NCBI RefSeq assembly: GCF_030506285.1
Contig: NZ_CP119422.1
Coordinates: 6,187,501 to 6,251,500 of the forward strand
From: Catalinimonas niigatensis
GTDB taxonomy: Bacteria > Bacteroidota > Bacteroidia > Cytophagales > Cyclobacteriaceae
DNA: 64,000 bases
Direction of reading: 5' to 3'
A model generated the notes under the pieces. The model made no database searches, had not been told where the DNA came from, and saw only the letters and a program-made list of their open reading frames with translations. The first letter of the stretch is position 1; each line of letters starts with the position of its first letter. Below are positions 53,616 to 63,615 of this stretch, in pieces. Made by a program: the position numbers and the translations under genes.

Positions 53616-56063
53616 ATGAAAAAATATAGAATATATATAATCAGTGGGCTGCTCCTTTCTTTCGGACTTTCCGCCTTTATATGGAAAGAAGATCCGATTA
53701 AAAGTCTGCTGAATACAATTGAGCAAAAGCTACAGACCTACAGGGTCAATTATCATCCGGAGAAAATATATGTGCATCTGGATAAACCTCAGTATGTGGT
53801 GGGTGAAACTGTATGGTTTAAGGCCTATCTGGTAGATGCTGCTACCTCCAAACCTGTATCGGGTGAGGAACTGGTACATGTTGAGCTAGTGAATACGGAG
53901 GGAAAAGTAGTACAAGATATTCAACTTAAATCAGTGGATGGACAAGTAGCAGGAAGTTTAAGCCTTTTAGATTCCTTGATAGCAGGCGAATATCAGTTAG
54001 TAGCCTACACGGACTGGATGCGTAATTTTGATGACGAACCATTTTTCCGTAAGACCATTCACGTTTGGGAAGTGAATGCAGAGCAGCAGACACAGGATGC
54101 AGAAGCAGGAAAAGTACGTCAACTGGCTGATTTGCAGTTTTTTCCTGAAGGCGGTGACTGGGTAAGTGGAATTGAATCTTTCGTAGCATTTAAAGCCATA
54201 GATCGGCAAGGGCTGAGTGTAGAGATAAAGGGCGAAATTCAGGATAACGAAGGCAATACAGTGGCTTCTTTTGAAAGTACACATGCCGGAATGGGCGCGC
54301 TGAAAATGACTCCTGAAGTCCACAAAACCTATATTGCTATCCTTACACAGGCTAACGGAAACGAACATAATTTTCCTCTTCCTGAAGTGCAGGAACAAGG
54401 CTATGTATTATCAGTAGATGAATACACCGATCAGGATGAAGTATTGATCAAAGTAAAAACAAATGTGAGTACAGAAAATCCCTTGCTGCTGACTATCGTA
54501 GGAAATGATGCATTGCTATATTCGGAGGAGCTTACTTCTGAAAGTATACAAAATACCATTGGCGTTGCCAAAAGTGAGCTGCCATCAGGAATCAACCGCA
54601 TCACTTTGGCTACCGCCGAAGGTGAACCTTTGGCAGAACGATTGGTCTTCATGCATCCCGAACGTCAGCTTCAGCTGAAGGTCAGCATGCATGAACCTGA
54701 GTACCTTAAGCGGGAAGAGGTCAGTCTTACCGTGGAAACGAGCGATGCGGAGGGCAATCCGGTACCCGCCAGTCTGTCTATGGCCATCACAGACGAAGAA
54801 CTCGTCCCTGAAGATATGGAAAAGAAAAGCATCCTCTCACATCTGCTGCTGACTTCCGATCTCAAAGGTTATGTAGAGCAGCCAGATTATTATTTTAATG
54901 ATATTAGCGAAGAAAAGAAACAGGCGCTTAGTTATGTGATGATGACGCATGGCTGGAGACGTTTCAACTGGAACGAAGCACTTCCTCAAGTTGCTTACAC
55001 CAAAAAATCTGCAATCTCTATTGATGGTAAGCTGGTCAAAGAGAACGGTGATCCGGTAGAAAACGGAGAGGTGATCTTGTATGTGAAAGATCAGCATCAG
55101 ATTTTCCTGGTAGAAAACACGGACGAGGAAGGCAACTTTTCATTTGAAGGCTTTGACTTTACAGATAGTGTAGAATTGGTGATTCAGGGTACTACGGCCA
55201 AAGGCAATCGTGATGTAAAAGTAGTGATGGATGAAGGTGGTTTTATGCCGGAATGGAGCGAAGAGGCTGAGTTTATAGCCCCTGATCAATTACTTACCAC
55301 AACCGAGCAGTTTGTCAACAGAAGCGCTAATCAGGCTTCGGTAGAAGAGTCATTTCAGATGGGACTGAAAGAAATGCTGCTCAAAGAGATTGTAGTGCAG
55401 GAAAGAAGAGAGCAAATCGTAGAGCCATTCAGGCTGCACAGCCGGGCCGATGTAGTGATTGATGCGAAGACCTTGCCCATGGCACCTTCCGGTAACATTC
55501 TGGAGTCGCTACAGGGCAGGATCGCTGGCATGCGGATTTATCGCTCCGGTATGAATGATTTTCGGGCGGTGATCCGTGGTTCAGGTTCTCCGCTTTACCT
55601 GATTGATGGTGTGCCGGTAGATGCAACAGCCATGTCTATGGTCAGTCAGTTTGATGTAGACAGAGTTGAAGTGCTCAAAGGGCCTTCAGCGGCCATTTAT
55701 GGCGGACGTGGCGGTGGTGGAGTGATTGCGCTCTATACCAAAAGGGGAGGTCCGCAGTATGAAGAAGTAGAGCCTTCCAACAACATCATTCTACATACAG
55801 CACGTGGTTTCCATAAAGTAAGAGAGTTTTACTCGCCCAAGTATACAGCTGAGGGTAAGACCGATATGCCTGACTACCGCACCACGCTATATTGGCATCC
55901 CAATGTACAAACAGATGAAGAAGGTAAGGCTACCGTATCCTTTTTTACCGCAGACAGAAACACCAGCTACAGAGTGATTTTAAACGGACTAACTGACGCT
56001 GGCCTGACAGGAAGTGCAGAACAGAGCTTCGCGGTAAGCAGTCCTGCTGAAGTATCGCCCTGA
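53616..56063 (+). CDS. Macroglobulin-like exported protein with TonB plug domain, no barrel
   Basis: An 815-residue protein. The N-terminus has a membrane or signal helix (YIISGLLLSFGLSAFIW). Residues about 45-150 match the MG2-type macroglobulin start (EKIYVHLDKPQYVVGETVWF). Several beta-domains follow, including carboxypeptidase-regulatory-like sections. At about residues 625-711 a TonB receptor plug is inserted (ESLQGRIAGMRIYRSG, YLIDGVPVD, VEVLKGPSAAIYGGRGGGG). The C-terminus has WHPNVQTDEEGKATVSFFTA, as in alpha-2-macroglobulin-like families. It has no beta-barrel, so it cannot be an outer-membrane channel alone. A role in surface assembly or partnering a transporter is a guess. A terminator follows its stop. 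Confidence 0.78.
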   Translation: MKKYRIYIISGLLLSFGLSAFIWKEDPIKSLLNTIEQKLQTYRVNYHPEKIYVHLDKPQYVVGETVWFKAYLVDAATSKPVSGEELVHVELVNTEGKVVQDIQLKSVDGQVAGSLSLLDSLIAGEYQLVAYTDWMRNFDDEPFFRKTIHVWEVNAEQQTQDAEAGKVRQLADLQFFPEGGDWVSGIESFVAFKAIDRQGLSVEIKGEIQDNEGNTVASFESTHAGMGALKMTPEVHKTYIAILTQANGNEHNFPLPEVQEQGYVLSVDEYTDQDEVLIKVKTNVSTENPLLLTIVGNDALLYSEELTSESIQNTIGVAKSELPSGINRITLATAEGEPLAERLVFMHPERQLQLKVSMHEPEYLKREEVSLTVETSDAEGNPVPASLSMAITDEELVPEDMEKKSILSHLLLTSDLKGYVEQPDYYFNDISEEKKQALSYVMMTHGWRRFNWNEALPQVAYTKKSAISIDGKLVKENGDPVENGEVILYVKDQHQIFLVENTDEEGNFSFEGFDFTDSVELVIQGTTAKGNRDVKVVMDEGGFMPEWSEEAEFIAPDQLLTTTEQFVNRSANQASVEESFQMGLKEMLLKEIVVQERREQIVEPFRLHSRADVVIDAKTLPMAPSGNILESLQGRIAGMRIYRSGMNDFRAVIRGSGSPLYLIDGVPVDATAMSMVSQFDVDRVEVLKGPSAAIYGGRGGGGVIALYTKRGGPQYEEVEPSNNIILHTARGFHKVREFYSPKYTAEGKTDMPDYRTTLYWHPNVQTDEEGKATVSFFTADRNTSYRVILNGLTDAGLTGSAEQSFAVSSPAEVSP

Positions 56064-56087
56064 GTCTGTTTAAAATTAGTTTATCAT

Positions 56088-56118
56088 AAAACCCGGACTC
56101 TGTTCGGGTTTTTCTTTT
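56088..56118 (+). terminator. Rho-independent terminator
   Basis: An 8-bp stem AAAACCCG/CGGGTTTT (56088-56095 with 56105-56112) with a short loop, running into TTTCTTTTT. It lies 25 bases after the stop of the macroglobulin-like gene. Confidence 0.8.
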
Positions 56119-56384
56119 TGGACTATTGGTAAAATCAAATTTTTAAAAGTAAATCAGACTTCTCTTCTCTAAATAATGCACTGTCGTTTAGCCACCCTCA
56201 CTTAGGCATTTATTTCAAACCTTTGGTTTAGCTTACTTCATGGATAATATTGTGAATGTCTTAATATTAATCGTTTTTATATTTTATAAATATTGGGAAT
56301 GAGTAAAAAGCTCAATATTTTTGAAAAATACATAAATTTATTACGTCAGTTTTTTCACATTTAATCATCTAAACAACCCAGATT

Positions 56385-59300
56385 ATGAAGCAACTTTACC
56401 TGTGCTGTCATGTCTGTATGATGTTCCTTTTAGTGGGAACTCAGGCATGGGCACAAAACTACACCATCAGCGGTCGGGTTACCGATGCAAGCTCACAGGA
56501 TGGCCTGGCAGGAGTCAACGTTGTAGTGGAGGGAACTACCACGGGTACCATCACTGATTTAGACGGAAACTACCGCCTGCAACTTTCTCAGCAAAATCCC
56601 ACGCTGGTGTTTTCATTTATTGGTTACCTCTCTAAGAAAATAAGTGTTACAGATGGGCAAACTACCGTAAATGTTAACCTTGAAGAAGATGTCACCAACC
56701 TGGAAGAGGTAGTGGTTACCGGTTTGGCTTCTTCTGTCAAACGTTCTAATCTGGCTAACGCAGTGTCTACGGTTAGTGCTGAAGAACTGGTAGAGACTAC
56801 ATCTCCCCAGACTTTAGACAATGCACTTTATGGCAAGGTTCCCGGCGTCAATATGGTAGCCAATGGAGGGGCACCCGGTGGAGGTATCAATGTACAGCTT
56901 AGAGGAATTTCTACGCTGGGAGCAGGTTCTTCTCAGCCTCTGTACATTATTGATGGGGTATATGTAGATAATTCTACCATACAAAGCGGTCGTACTCTTG
57001 TCAGCGGAGCAGGAAGTGGTTCCAGCAATGCTACTCAGGACGATGCCTCCAGCCGTATCGCTGACCTCAATCCCGATGATATAGAAAGCATAGAAATCCT
57101 GAAAGGCCCCTCAGCAGCAGCGATTTATGGTACCCGCGCCAATGCCGGGGTAATTATCATCACCACCAAGCGCGGCAAGGCAGGGCAGACCAAAGTTTCT
57201 CTGAAGCAGGACATTGGCTTTGCCCAGGCATTGAACCTACTGGGTACCGATCCCTGGAATCCTGCCAAAATCAATACCTTTTACGGAGAGGGTACCCAAC
57301 AGGCCGAACAGGAACTGGAAGCCTACAACCAGGCGGTGAGCGAAGGTAGAATTACCGATTGGGAAGAAGAATTTTATGGAGAAACAGGATTATTGACCAA
57401 CACACAGCTGAGTATTTCCGGAGGCGATGCCAAGACCCTTTTCTACGTTTCGGGAGGAGTAAGGTCAGAAGAAGGAATTATCAAAAATACGGGCTTTGAC
57501 CGCTATAGTTTTCGTGGCAATCTTGAGCATAAACTGACTGACAATATTACCATCAAATCCGGCTCAAACTATGTGAGAAGCAAAACCCAGCGAGGCTTTA
57601 CCGGCAATCAAAATGATACAGGAGGAAGTATCGGCTACAACATCGCTTATTTACCTTCTTATGCCGATATTTTTCCCAACGCACAAGGTGACTATCCCAT
57701 CAATCCTTATTTTAATGACAATCCCCTTGCCATCCGCGATTTGGGAGTAAATGAATCTGAGGTAGACCGTTTCATACAGTCATTTGACTTGGCTGCTAAT
57801 CTCTGGAGCAACAATACTTCTTTTCTGACACTATCAGCCAGAGGAGGTATAGATTATCTGAGCAGCAATGGCATGGTATATTTTCCTGAAATTCTGCAAC
57901 ATCAGCAGGCGCTGGCCAATCCGGGAGATATTGTGATCAGCAAGCAGGATAATTTTAATACGAATTTTCAGACTTTCCTGACTTTTAATACCACTGTGGG
58001 AGATAATATCAATTTCAATACGCAAGTGGGTACAGTGAGATTATTTCAAACCCAGGATATCTTACTAAATCGGGGAGTAGGATTATCAGGCGGACAAACC
58101 AGTTTGCGCTGGGCCAAAGTGACTTCAGTGCTTGCTCAGGAAGAGCAACACATCACCGATGTAGGTTTGGTAGCTCAGGAAGAAGTGAACTGGGATGATA
58201 AGATCATCGGTACGCTGGGAGTACGTTTTGATAAATCTACTTTGAACCGTGATCAGGAAAAGTTTTATCCTTTCCCTAAAGCCTCTCTGGCTGTCAACAT
58301 CAGTAATTTTGATTTCTGGAATGTGCAGGCAGTCAACCAGTTGAAGGTAAGAGCAGCCTATGGTGAAACCGGGGGGCTGCCCAAATTTGGCAGAACCTTC
58401 GCTTCACTTACCCCTCAACTTATCGGTAACCGACTGGGTGGACAGGTTGCCGCCGGTACCCTCAATGCCAGAGATGTAGATCCTAACCTGGTACCCGAAA
58501 CAGCTACCGAACTGGAGTTTGGAGTAGATGCCTCTTTCCTGGATGGCCGCCTCGGACTGGAATTTACTTATTATAACAAAGAGGTAAGAGACCTGATCCT
58601 GGATCTTCAGCCTGCCGAGTCTACCGGTATCACTGCCATTGCTACCAATGCTGCTGACCTCACGAACAAAGGGATAGAAATTGCTTTGAACACTTATCCG
58701 GTAAGGACACAGAATTTTAGCTGGTTTTCCAAATTCATCTATTGGAGAAACGAATCTGAAATCACTCGCTTGGATATTCCTGAGTTTTTGTCGGGTAGCT
58801 TTGGAGGAGGTAGTTTGGGCAAGTATCTGGTGGCTGAAGGTTTTTCTCCTACCACCGTCGTAGGCACACCGGTAGATACTGAGAGCGGAAGGTTGACAGT
58901 ATTTGGTGATGGACAACCCGACTTCCAAATGTCTTTTTTCAACCAGATCAACTTCCTTAGAAATTTTGACCTCACTTTCTTATTTCACTGGAAAAGTGGA
59001 GGAGAGAACATCAACCTCACCACTTTCCTGACTGATGGTGGCGGCACGACTACTGACTGGAGTGCAGATTCTGATGGGGATGGTATTCCTAATGGACGCG
59101 ACCGAACTGATGAGTTCGGCCCGGGAGCCGCCCGCTTCATTTCAGATGCCAGTTATGTAAAACTACGTGAACTTGGGCTGTATTATACGCTGCCTCAGGG
59201 GGTAGTAGAAAATAGCTTTATTGACCGAGTGAAGCTGGGGGTTTCCGGTAACAATCTGTTGCTATGGAGTGACTATCCAAGTTATGATCCTGAAGTGTCC

Positions 59301-59393
59301 AACTTCGGTTCTGATCCACTCAATGCTACAGTGGAGGTAACACCTTTTCCCAGCTCGCGAAGAATATTCTTCCATGTCCAGCTTGATTTTTAA
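56385..59393 (+). CDS. SusC/RagA-type TonB-linked outer-membrane transporter
   Basis: A 1002-residue transporter with a signal peptide (ending WA), a carboxypeptidase-regulatory-like domain (about 25-105, LAGVNVVVEGTTTGTITDL), a TonB-box-like EEVVVTGLASSVKR, a plug (about 115-260, NVQLRGISTLGAG, YIIDGVYVD, IEILKGPSAAAIYGTRANAG) and the barrel ending HVQLDF. No STN domain is present, so it is not expected to signal through FecR. The plug carries an extended loop (SGAGSGSSNATQDDASSRIA) seen in the non-polysaccharide-type SusC branch. The substrate is not indicated: no glycosidase is adjacent. The SusD partner follows by 20 bases. Confidence 0.93.
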   Translation: MKQLYLCCHVCMMFLLVGTQAWAQNYTISGRVTDASSQDGLAGVNVVVEGTTTGTITDLDGNYRLQLSQQNPTLVFSFIGYLSKKISVTDGQTTVNVNLEEDVTNLEEVVVTGLASSVKRSNLANAVSTVSAEELVETTSPQTLDNALYGKVPGVNMVANGGAPGGGINVQLRGISTLGAGSSQPLYIIDGVYVDNSTIQSGRTLVSGAGSGSSNATQDDASSRIADLNPDDIESIEILKGPSAAAIYGTRANAGVIIITTKRGKAGQTKVSLKQDIGFAQALNLLGTDPWNPAKINTFYGEGTQQAEQELEAYNQAVSEGRITDWEEEFYGETGLLTNTQLSISGGDAKTLFYVSGGVRSEEGIIKNTGFDRYSFRGNLEHKLTDNITIKSGSNYVRSKTQRGFTGNQNDTGGSIGYNIAYLPSYADIFPNAQGDYPINPYFNDNPLAIRDLGVNESEVDRFIQSFDLAANLWSNNTSFLTLSARGGIDYLSSNGMVYFPEILQHQQALANPGDIVISKQDNFNTNFQTFLTFNTTVGDNINFNTQVGTVRLFQTQDILLNRGVGLSGGQTSLRWAKVTSVLAQEEQHITDVGLVAQEEVNWDDKIIGTLGVRFDKSTLNRDQEKFYPFPKASLAVNISNFDFWNVQAVNQLKVRAAYGETGGLPKFGRTFASLTPQLIGNRLGGQVAAGTLNARDVDPNLVPETATELEFGVDASFLDGRLGLEFTYYNKEVRDLILDLQPAESTGITAIATNAADLTNKGIEIALNTYPVRTQNFSWFSKFIYWRNESEITRLDIPEFLSGSFGGGSLGKYLVAEGFSPTTVVGTPVDTESGRLTVFGDGQPDFQMSFFNQINFLRNFDLTFLFHWKSGGENINLTTFLTDGGGTTTDWSADSDGDGIPNGRDRTDEFGPGAARFISDASYVKLRELGLYYTLPQGVVENSFIDRVKLGVSGNNLLLWSDYPSYDPEVSNFGSDPLNATVEVTPFPSSRRIFFHVQLDF

Positions 59394-59413
59394 TCCTAAG
59401 AAAGACCATCAAC

Positions 59414-60781
59414 ATGAAAAAATACATTCATAATATAGCTTACAGTTTTGGCTTTGTGACACTATTTGCCAGCTGTGATTACTTTAATCCCGATGAAGTA
59501 GTAGATCCCAACAACCCCTCAGTGGCAGGTGTGTTACAGAATGCCAGCAAAGCAGAATTACAGACTTTGGTAACCGGGCTGGAAGCCCGCCACAGAGTGC
59601 CTTTCCAGAATGCAACAGAGCTTTTTGGCTCTTTTGGTAGAGAAGTATATGCTTATTTCGGTTCCGACCCCCGTTTTACAGAAGAATGGCTAGGGCTTAC
59701 CGTTAACGAAACCTATCCCGATTTTTTTGGATCAGGAGGGACTTTTCTATCTCCTTATCAGGCGATCAAGCAGGGAAATGTGATCATAGAAGCAGCAGGA
59801 AACACCGAGGCTATTACTGCTGAAGAACGTGCCGGGTATGAAGGCCTGGCCCGTACTATCATGGGGTATCAGTACCTTTTTCCCTTAATGCAGCAGTGGG
59901 ATAATGGCATCCGTATAGATGTAGCTGACCCGCTAAATCCTGGTCCGATACTTCCTTATGATGAGGCGCTCACCCAAATCAGAGATTTGCTGGATCAGGG
60001 TGCTGATAATCTGGCTTCAGCAGGAAGTAGCTTTGCCTTTGCCCTTACTTCCGGCTTTGATGGATTTGATAATCCGGCTAGTATGCTGGAACTCAATCGT
60101 GCCATTGCTGCCCGTGCTGCGGCCTACGATGAAGACTGGCAGGCTGCTTTGGATGCCCTGAATGTATCTTTTATGAATCTGGATGGTGATCTGATGGAAG
60201 GGCCAGCCCATGTCTTTGGTGAAGCGCCGGATATCAACAATTACTTCTTTTATCCTTTGGATGCGGTCACCAATACCATTCTGATTGTACACCCCTCCAT
60301 GCTAGAGGATGCTGAAGAAGGTGATTTACGTTTGAATAAGTTTTATGAGCGTGAAGAACCCGTAACCAATGTCACTGTGATCAACAGCAGTACTGGTGAA
60401 CTTGTACCCGGCGCTTATCAGGATAACCGTTGGGCTACCAATGTAGATCCTGTCAAATTCATTCGCAATGAAGAGTTGATCCTTCTCTATGCAGAAGCCA
60501 GTGCGCAGTTGGGAAATACCGGTGAAGCCATACGCGCGATTAATATCATCAGAAATACCTGGGGATTAGAGGATTATTCAGGAGCTACCGATACAGAATC
60601 TCTGATAGATGAGATTTTGTTTCAACGCCGCTATTCTCTGTGGGCCGAAGGAGGACATCGCTGGATAGACTTGCGTAGGTACGGAAGATTGGATGAGGTA
60701 CCTACTGCACTGGAAGGAGGTACGGTATTTACCAAAATATCTCCCCGTAATTCTGAAACCAACTGGGACAGTCAGCAGTAA
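59414..60781 (+). CDS. SusD/RagB-like lipoprotein
   Basis: A 455-residue lipoprotein (lipobox LFASC, Cys21). SusD/RagB landmarks are LQNASKAELQTLVTGLEARH, the helix pairs of the TPR scaffold, FIRNEELILLYAEASAQLGN and the C-terminal LFQRRYSLWAEGGHRWIDLR. It is shorter than usual SusD proteins and fits the RagB branch. It forms a two-gene unit with the SusC upstream, ending at the terminator at 60808. Confidence 0.9.
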   Translation: MKKYIHNIAYSFGFVTLFASCDYFNPDEVVDPNNPSVAGVLQNASKAELQTLVTGLEARHRVPFQNATELFGSFGREVYAYFGSDPRFTEEWLGLTVNETYPDFFGSGGTFLSPYQAIKQGNVIIEAAGNTEAITAEERAGYEGLARTIMGYQYLFPLMQQWDNGIRIDVADPLNPGPILPYDEALTQIRDLLDQGADNLASAGSSFAFALTSGFDGFDNPASMLELNRAIAARAAAYDEDWQAALDALNVSFMNLDGDLMEGPAHVFGEAPDINNYFFYPLDAVTNTILIVHPSMLEDAEEGDLRLNKFYEREEPVTNVTVINSSTGELVPGAYQDNRWATNVDPVKFIRNEELILLYAEASAQLGNTGEAIRAINIIRNTWGLEDYSGATDTESLIDEILFQRRYSLWAEGGHRWIDLRRYGRLDEVPTALEGGTVFTKISPRNSETNWDSQQ

Positions 60782-60807
60782 GAACAAATCTCATCTCTGG
60801 TATGAAG

Positions 60808-60832
60808 AAGAGCCTTTAGGGCTCTTTTTTTT
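60808..60832 (+). terminator. Rho-independent terminator after susCD
   Basis: AAGAGCC (60808-60814) pairs with GGCTCTT (60820-60826), with a 5-base loop and a run of eight T residues. It lies 26 bases after the SusD stop. Confidence 0.85.
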
Positions 60833-60895
60833 ATTGCGTTAATTATTTTAACAATTAAAATAAACGGATATATGGTTATCCCCTTTTTAATTGGT

Positions 60896-60931
60896 ATTTG
60901 TTTAATTATTTTAAATTAATTTTAAACAAAT
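60896..60931. repeat. AT-rich inverted repeat (ATTTGTTTAA/TTAAACAAAT)
   Basis: A perfect 10-bp inverted repeat with a 16-base AT-only spacer, about 65 bases upstream of the fasciclin gene. It could be a regulator site or part of an AT-rich promoter. Chance occurrence is possible in sequence this AT-rich. Confidence 0.4.
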
Positions 60932-60997
60932 TAAGCTGTTTCCATAACAATTATTTATAGCTTGAGTTCTGCTTCTATATTTAACTAAACTATTGAA

Positions 60998-61564
60998 ATG
61001 ATGAAGAAGCAAATTTTTTCCTTAATGACTGCATTTATGTTTATTAGTCTGTTTGCTTGCGCCAGTGGTGGAAGCAACGAAAACAATACTACTGCTGAAA
61101 GTGACACGCCTGCTGAAGCGACTACTGACATAGAAGAACCGACACAATCTATGGACATTGTAGATCTGGCTGGTTCGCAAGATAATTTATCTACCCTGGT
61201 AACTGCGGTAAAAGCAGCAGGCTTGGTGGAAACTTTAAAAGGAGATGGTCCTTTTACTGTATTTGCCCCTACCAACGAAGCTTTTGAAGCTCTACCTGCT
61301 GGTACATTAGAAATGTTATTAAAGCCGGAAAATAAAGATAAACTCATCGCAGTCCTGACCTACCATGTAGTATCAGGTGATGTAGAATCTTCTGGATTAT
61401 CGGATGGTATGTCAGTAGCTACAGTAGAAGGCAGTGACATTGATGTATCTATAGATGGAGCAAGTGTAATGGTTAATGAGGCTTCAGTAGTAAGTGCTGA
61501 TGTGGATGCCAGCAATGGTGTAGTTCATGTCATTGATCAGGTCATTCTTCCCCCTAATATGTAA
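60998..61564 (+). CDS. Fasciclin-domain lipoprotein
   Basis: A 188-residue lipoprotein with lipobox LFAC (Cys21), a low-complexity acidic linker (about 22-52), and one fasciclin (FAS1) domain (about 53-185). Domain landmarks are [45 protein letters not shown] and [17 protein letters not shown]1 domains mediate adhesion or matrix contacts. It is monocistronic, with a terminator before and after. Confidence 0.93.
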   Translation: MMKKQIFSLMTAFMFISLFACASGGSNENNTTAESDTPAEATTDIEEPTQSMDIVDLAGSQDNLSTLVTAVKAAGLVETLKGDGPFTVFAPTNEAFEALPAGTLEMLLKPENKDKLIAVLTYHVVSGDVESSGLSDGMSVATVEGSDIDVSIDGASVMVNEASVVSADVDASNGVVHVIDQVILPPNM

Positions 61565-61589
61565 ACCTTAGATTTTTAGGATGGATCGG

Positions 61590-61624
61590 AGAGCAGTACA
61601 ATTTTTTTGTGCTGCTCTTTTTTT
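61590..61624 (+). terminator. Rho-independent terminator
   Basis: AGAGCAG (61590-61596) pairs with CTGCTCT (61612-61618), extended by four weaker pairs into an AT loop, and followed by a T-run. It is 26 bases after the fasciclin gene. Confidence 0.8.
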
Positions 61625-61745
61625 ATTTTTTCCGAGTGCCTGGAGAATACAAAAGCCCATAAACAGCGCTAAAGTGAAGGCGTGATATCATCAAAAAATT
61701 TGAATTAATTTTTAAAATCAATTATTTTATACGAAAATGCAGATA

Positions 61746-61753
61746 TAATTTTG
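61746..61753 (+). promoter_or_regulatory. Candidate -7 element before the ECF sigma gene (TAATTTTG)
   Basis: Matches TAnnTTTG exactly and lies 33 bases before the sigma-factor start. No matching -33 element was found. Confidence 0.45.
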
Positions 61754-61786
61754 TAAAATTTATACAACGCTCACCTTTTTTGCTCT

Positions 61787-62389
61787 TTGAAACCTAATGA
61801 ATGCCATAGCGATGCGGAATTGTGGAGTGCCTTCAGAAAAGGAGACCGACTGGCGTATGAAGAAATGTACAGGAAACATTTTAGTGACCTGCAGCACTAT
61901 GGCTTACATTTGTGTCATGATCAGGAACATGTACTGGATGCCATTCATAGCTTGTTTTTTGACCTCTGGGTCCGTAAAGAACATCTGGGCAATACGGACA
62001 ATATCAGATATTATCTGCTCAGGGGATTACGTCGGCTGATTACCCACCAGTTGGTCAGGCAGAGAAAGAGGCAGGCCTCAGGCCCGGCAGTTGCAGCAGC
62101 TGATCATTCATTTGAAGCCAAACTTATTGAAAAGCAATCTCAGGAAGAAATGCATCAAAAACTGAGACAGGCTTTGCAAAAATTACCTCCAAGGCAACAG
62201 GAAATTATTTTTCTTAAGTTCTACGAAAATTTGTCGTACGAAGAAATTTCCAGCCTCACTTCACTCAAAGTACGTACAGTCTACAATACGGTCTTCCAGG
62301 CTTTGGAAGGTATGCGGAGCTTAATTACCCAGCATGTAAAATGGTCTGTTTTACTCATGCTCCACCATTTTCATTCTTTATTTCATTAA
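61787..62389 (+). CDS. ECF-type RNA polymerase sigma factor
   Basis: A 200-residue sigma-70 family ECF factor. Region 2 (about residues 25-92) includes LAYEEMYRKHFSDLQHYGLH and HVLDAIHSLFFDLWVRKE; region 4 (about 125-178) includes QALQKLPPRQQEIIFLKFYE and NLSYEEISSLTSLKVRTVYN. The start is TTG, with no in-frame ATG nearby giving full region 1-2. The FecR gene follows by about 155 bases and a SusC with an STN domain comes next, the standard Bacteroidota trans-envelope regulator. Its likely target is the SusC gene that runs out of the window. Confidence 0.93.
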   Translation: MKPNECHSDAELWSAFRKGDRLAYEEMYRKHFSDLQHYGLHLCHDQEHVLDAIHSLFFDLWVRKEHLGNTDNIRYYLLRGLRRLITHQLVRQRKRQASGPAVAAADHSFEAKLIEKQSQEEMHQKLRQALQKLPPRQQEIIFLKFYENLSYEEISSLTSLKVRTVYNTVFQALEGMRSLITQHVKWSVLLMLHHFHSLFH

Positions 62390-62545
62390 AAATTTATTAA
62401 GATACAGAGAGAATCATTAGACGTTTATCTAATGATATGGCTGTTTGTTTGCTATTTGTGTAATTTTCAAAAATATTCTAAAAAATTCTGGTAAAAACCA
62501 AGTCATCGTCCCCTTCTGGTATAGAACCTAAGATGATTACGCATA

Positions 62546-63595
62546 GTGAAAGATTACCAGTATTACCAATACTTCTCCGCAGACGACTTTGTCCTGGACG
62601 ATGATTTTCAGAAATGGGTGTTGAAACCCAATCAGGAATACCAGCATTATTGGGCTAATTATCTGTTGCTCCATCCTGAAAAGGAGAAGGAAATTGAGCA
62701 GGCAAAAATTATGGTACGTGCATTGGATCAGGCCAGTCCTACCAAAGATACACATCAACTGGAACAGGAGTGGAACCTGCTTAACGATACCATCAACCAG
62801 TATGAAAGAAGACAGAAGCAGAAGACCATTGGCTTGTTTCAGCGCTACGGTATTGCTGCCAGTATTCTTTTGTGTCTGATTGCAGGCAGCTTTTGGTGGT
62901 ATAGTATGCAAAGCAGCCTGCTCACCTACAGCACAGATTTCAATGAGACCCGTACCATCACCCTGCCTGATGGCTCCACGGTCATTCTGAATGCAAATTC
63001 TACTCTTTCTTTTGATAAAGACTGGCAGGCTGCATCCAATGAGACTTCTTCAACGGTGCGAAAAGTCATGCTGGATGGAGAAGCTTACTTTATGGTAGAG
63101 AAACAGCAGATTCAACAGGGCGACTCTACCTATTTCGCAAAATTTATAGTACAGACAGACCGGATAGAAGTAGAGGTGCTGGGCACCCGCTTTAATGTAA
63201 ATGACCATATAGAGAACACGCAGGTCACGCTGGAGTCAGGCAAGGTGCTGGTGAGAAATGATAACGGTGAATCACTTTATCTTGATCCCGGAGAGATAGT
63301 AGAGTTGACCAATAACCAGCTCCTTAAAAAGGTCACCGAAGTGGAGCTTTACACTTCCTGGAAGGACAACAAACTCATTTTTGAAGAAACGCCGGTCCCT
63401 GAAATCCTGGAAATGATAGAGCTACGATATGGGTATCAGATAGAAGTCAACACAGATTATCTGGATGATAAACTATATACCGGATCAAGCCCTGCCGATG
63501 ACGCAGAACTACTCATCTATAAGCTTTCCCGGCTATACAACCTCTCTGTGAAAAAAGAAGGCAAAGAACTTACGATCAACGCGAATAAATTCTGA
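62546..63595 (+). CDS. FecR-family anti-sigma factor
   Basis: A 349-residue FecR protein starting at GTG. The N-terminal cytoplasmic part (about 1-98) is followed by one membrane helix (about 100-118, YGIAASILLCLIAGSFWW). The FecR domain has TRTITLPDGSTVILNANSTL, VMLDGEAYFMVEK and EVEVLGTRFNV, and the C-terminal DUF4974-type domain contains EETPVPEILEMIELRYGYQI. It relays the SusC signal to the sigma factor encoded upstream. It is a paralogue of the FecR at 33859. Confidence 0.93.
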   Translation: MKDYQYYQYFSADDFVLDDDFQKWVLKPNQEYQHYWANYLLLHPEKEKEIEQAKIMVRALDQASPTKDTHQLEQEWNLLNDTINQYERRQKQKTIGLFQRYGIAASILLCLIAGSFWWYSMQSSLLTYSTDFNETRTITLPDGSTVILNANSTLSFDKDWQAASNETSSTVRKVMLDGEAYFMVEKQQIQQGDSTYFAKFIVQTDRIEVEVLGTRFNVNDHIENTQVTLESGKVLVRNDNGESLYLDPGEIVELTNNQLLKKVTEVELYTSWKDNKLIFEETPVPEILEMIELRYGYQIEVNTDYLDDKLYTGSSPADDAELLIYKLSRLYNLSVKKEGKELTINANKF

Positions 63596-63615
63596 TCATT
63601 TTTAAACCAAAACCT

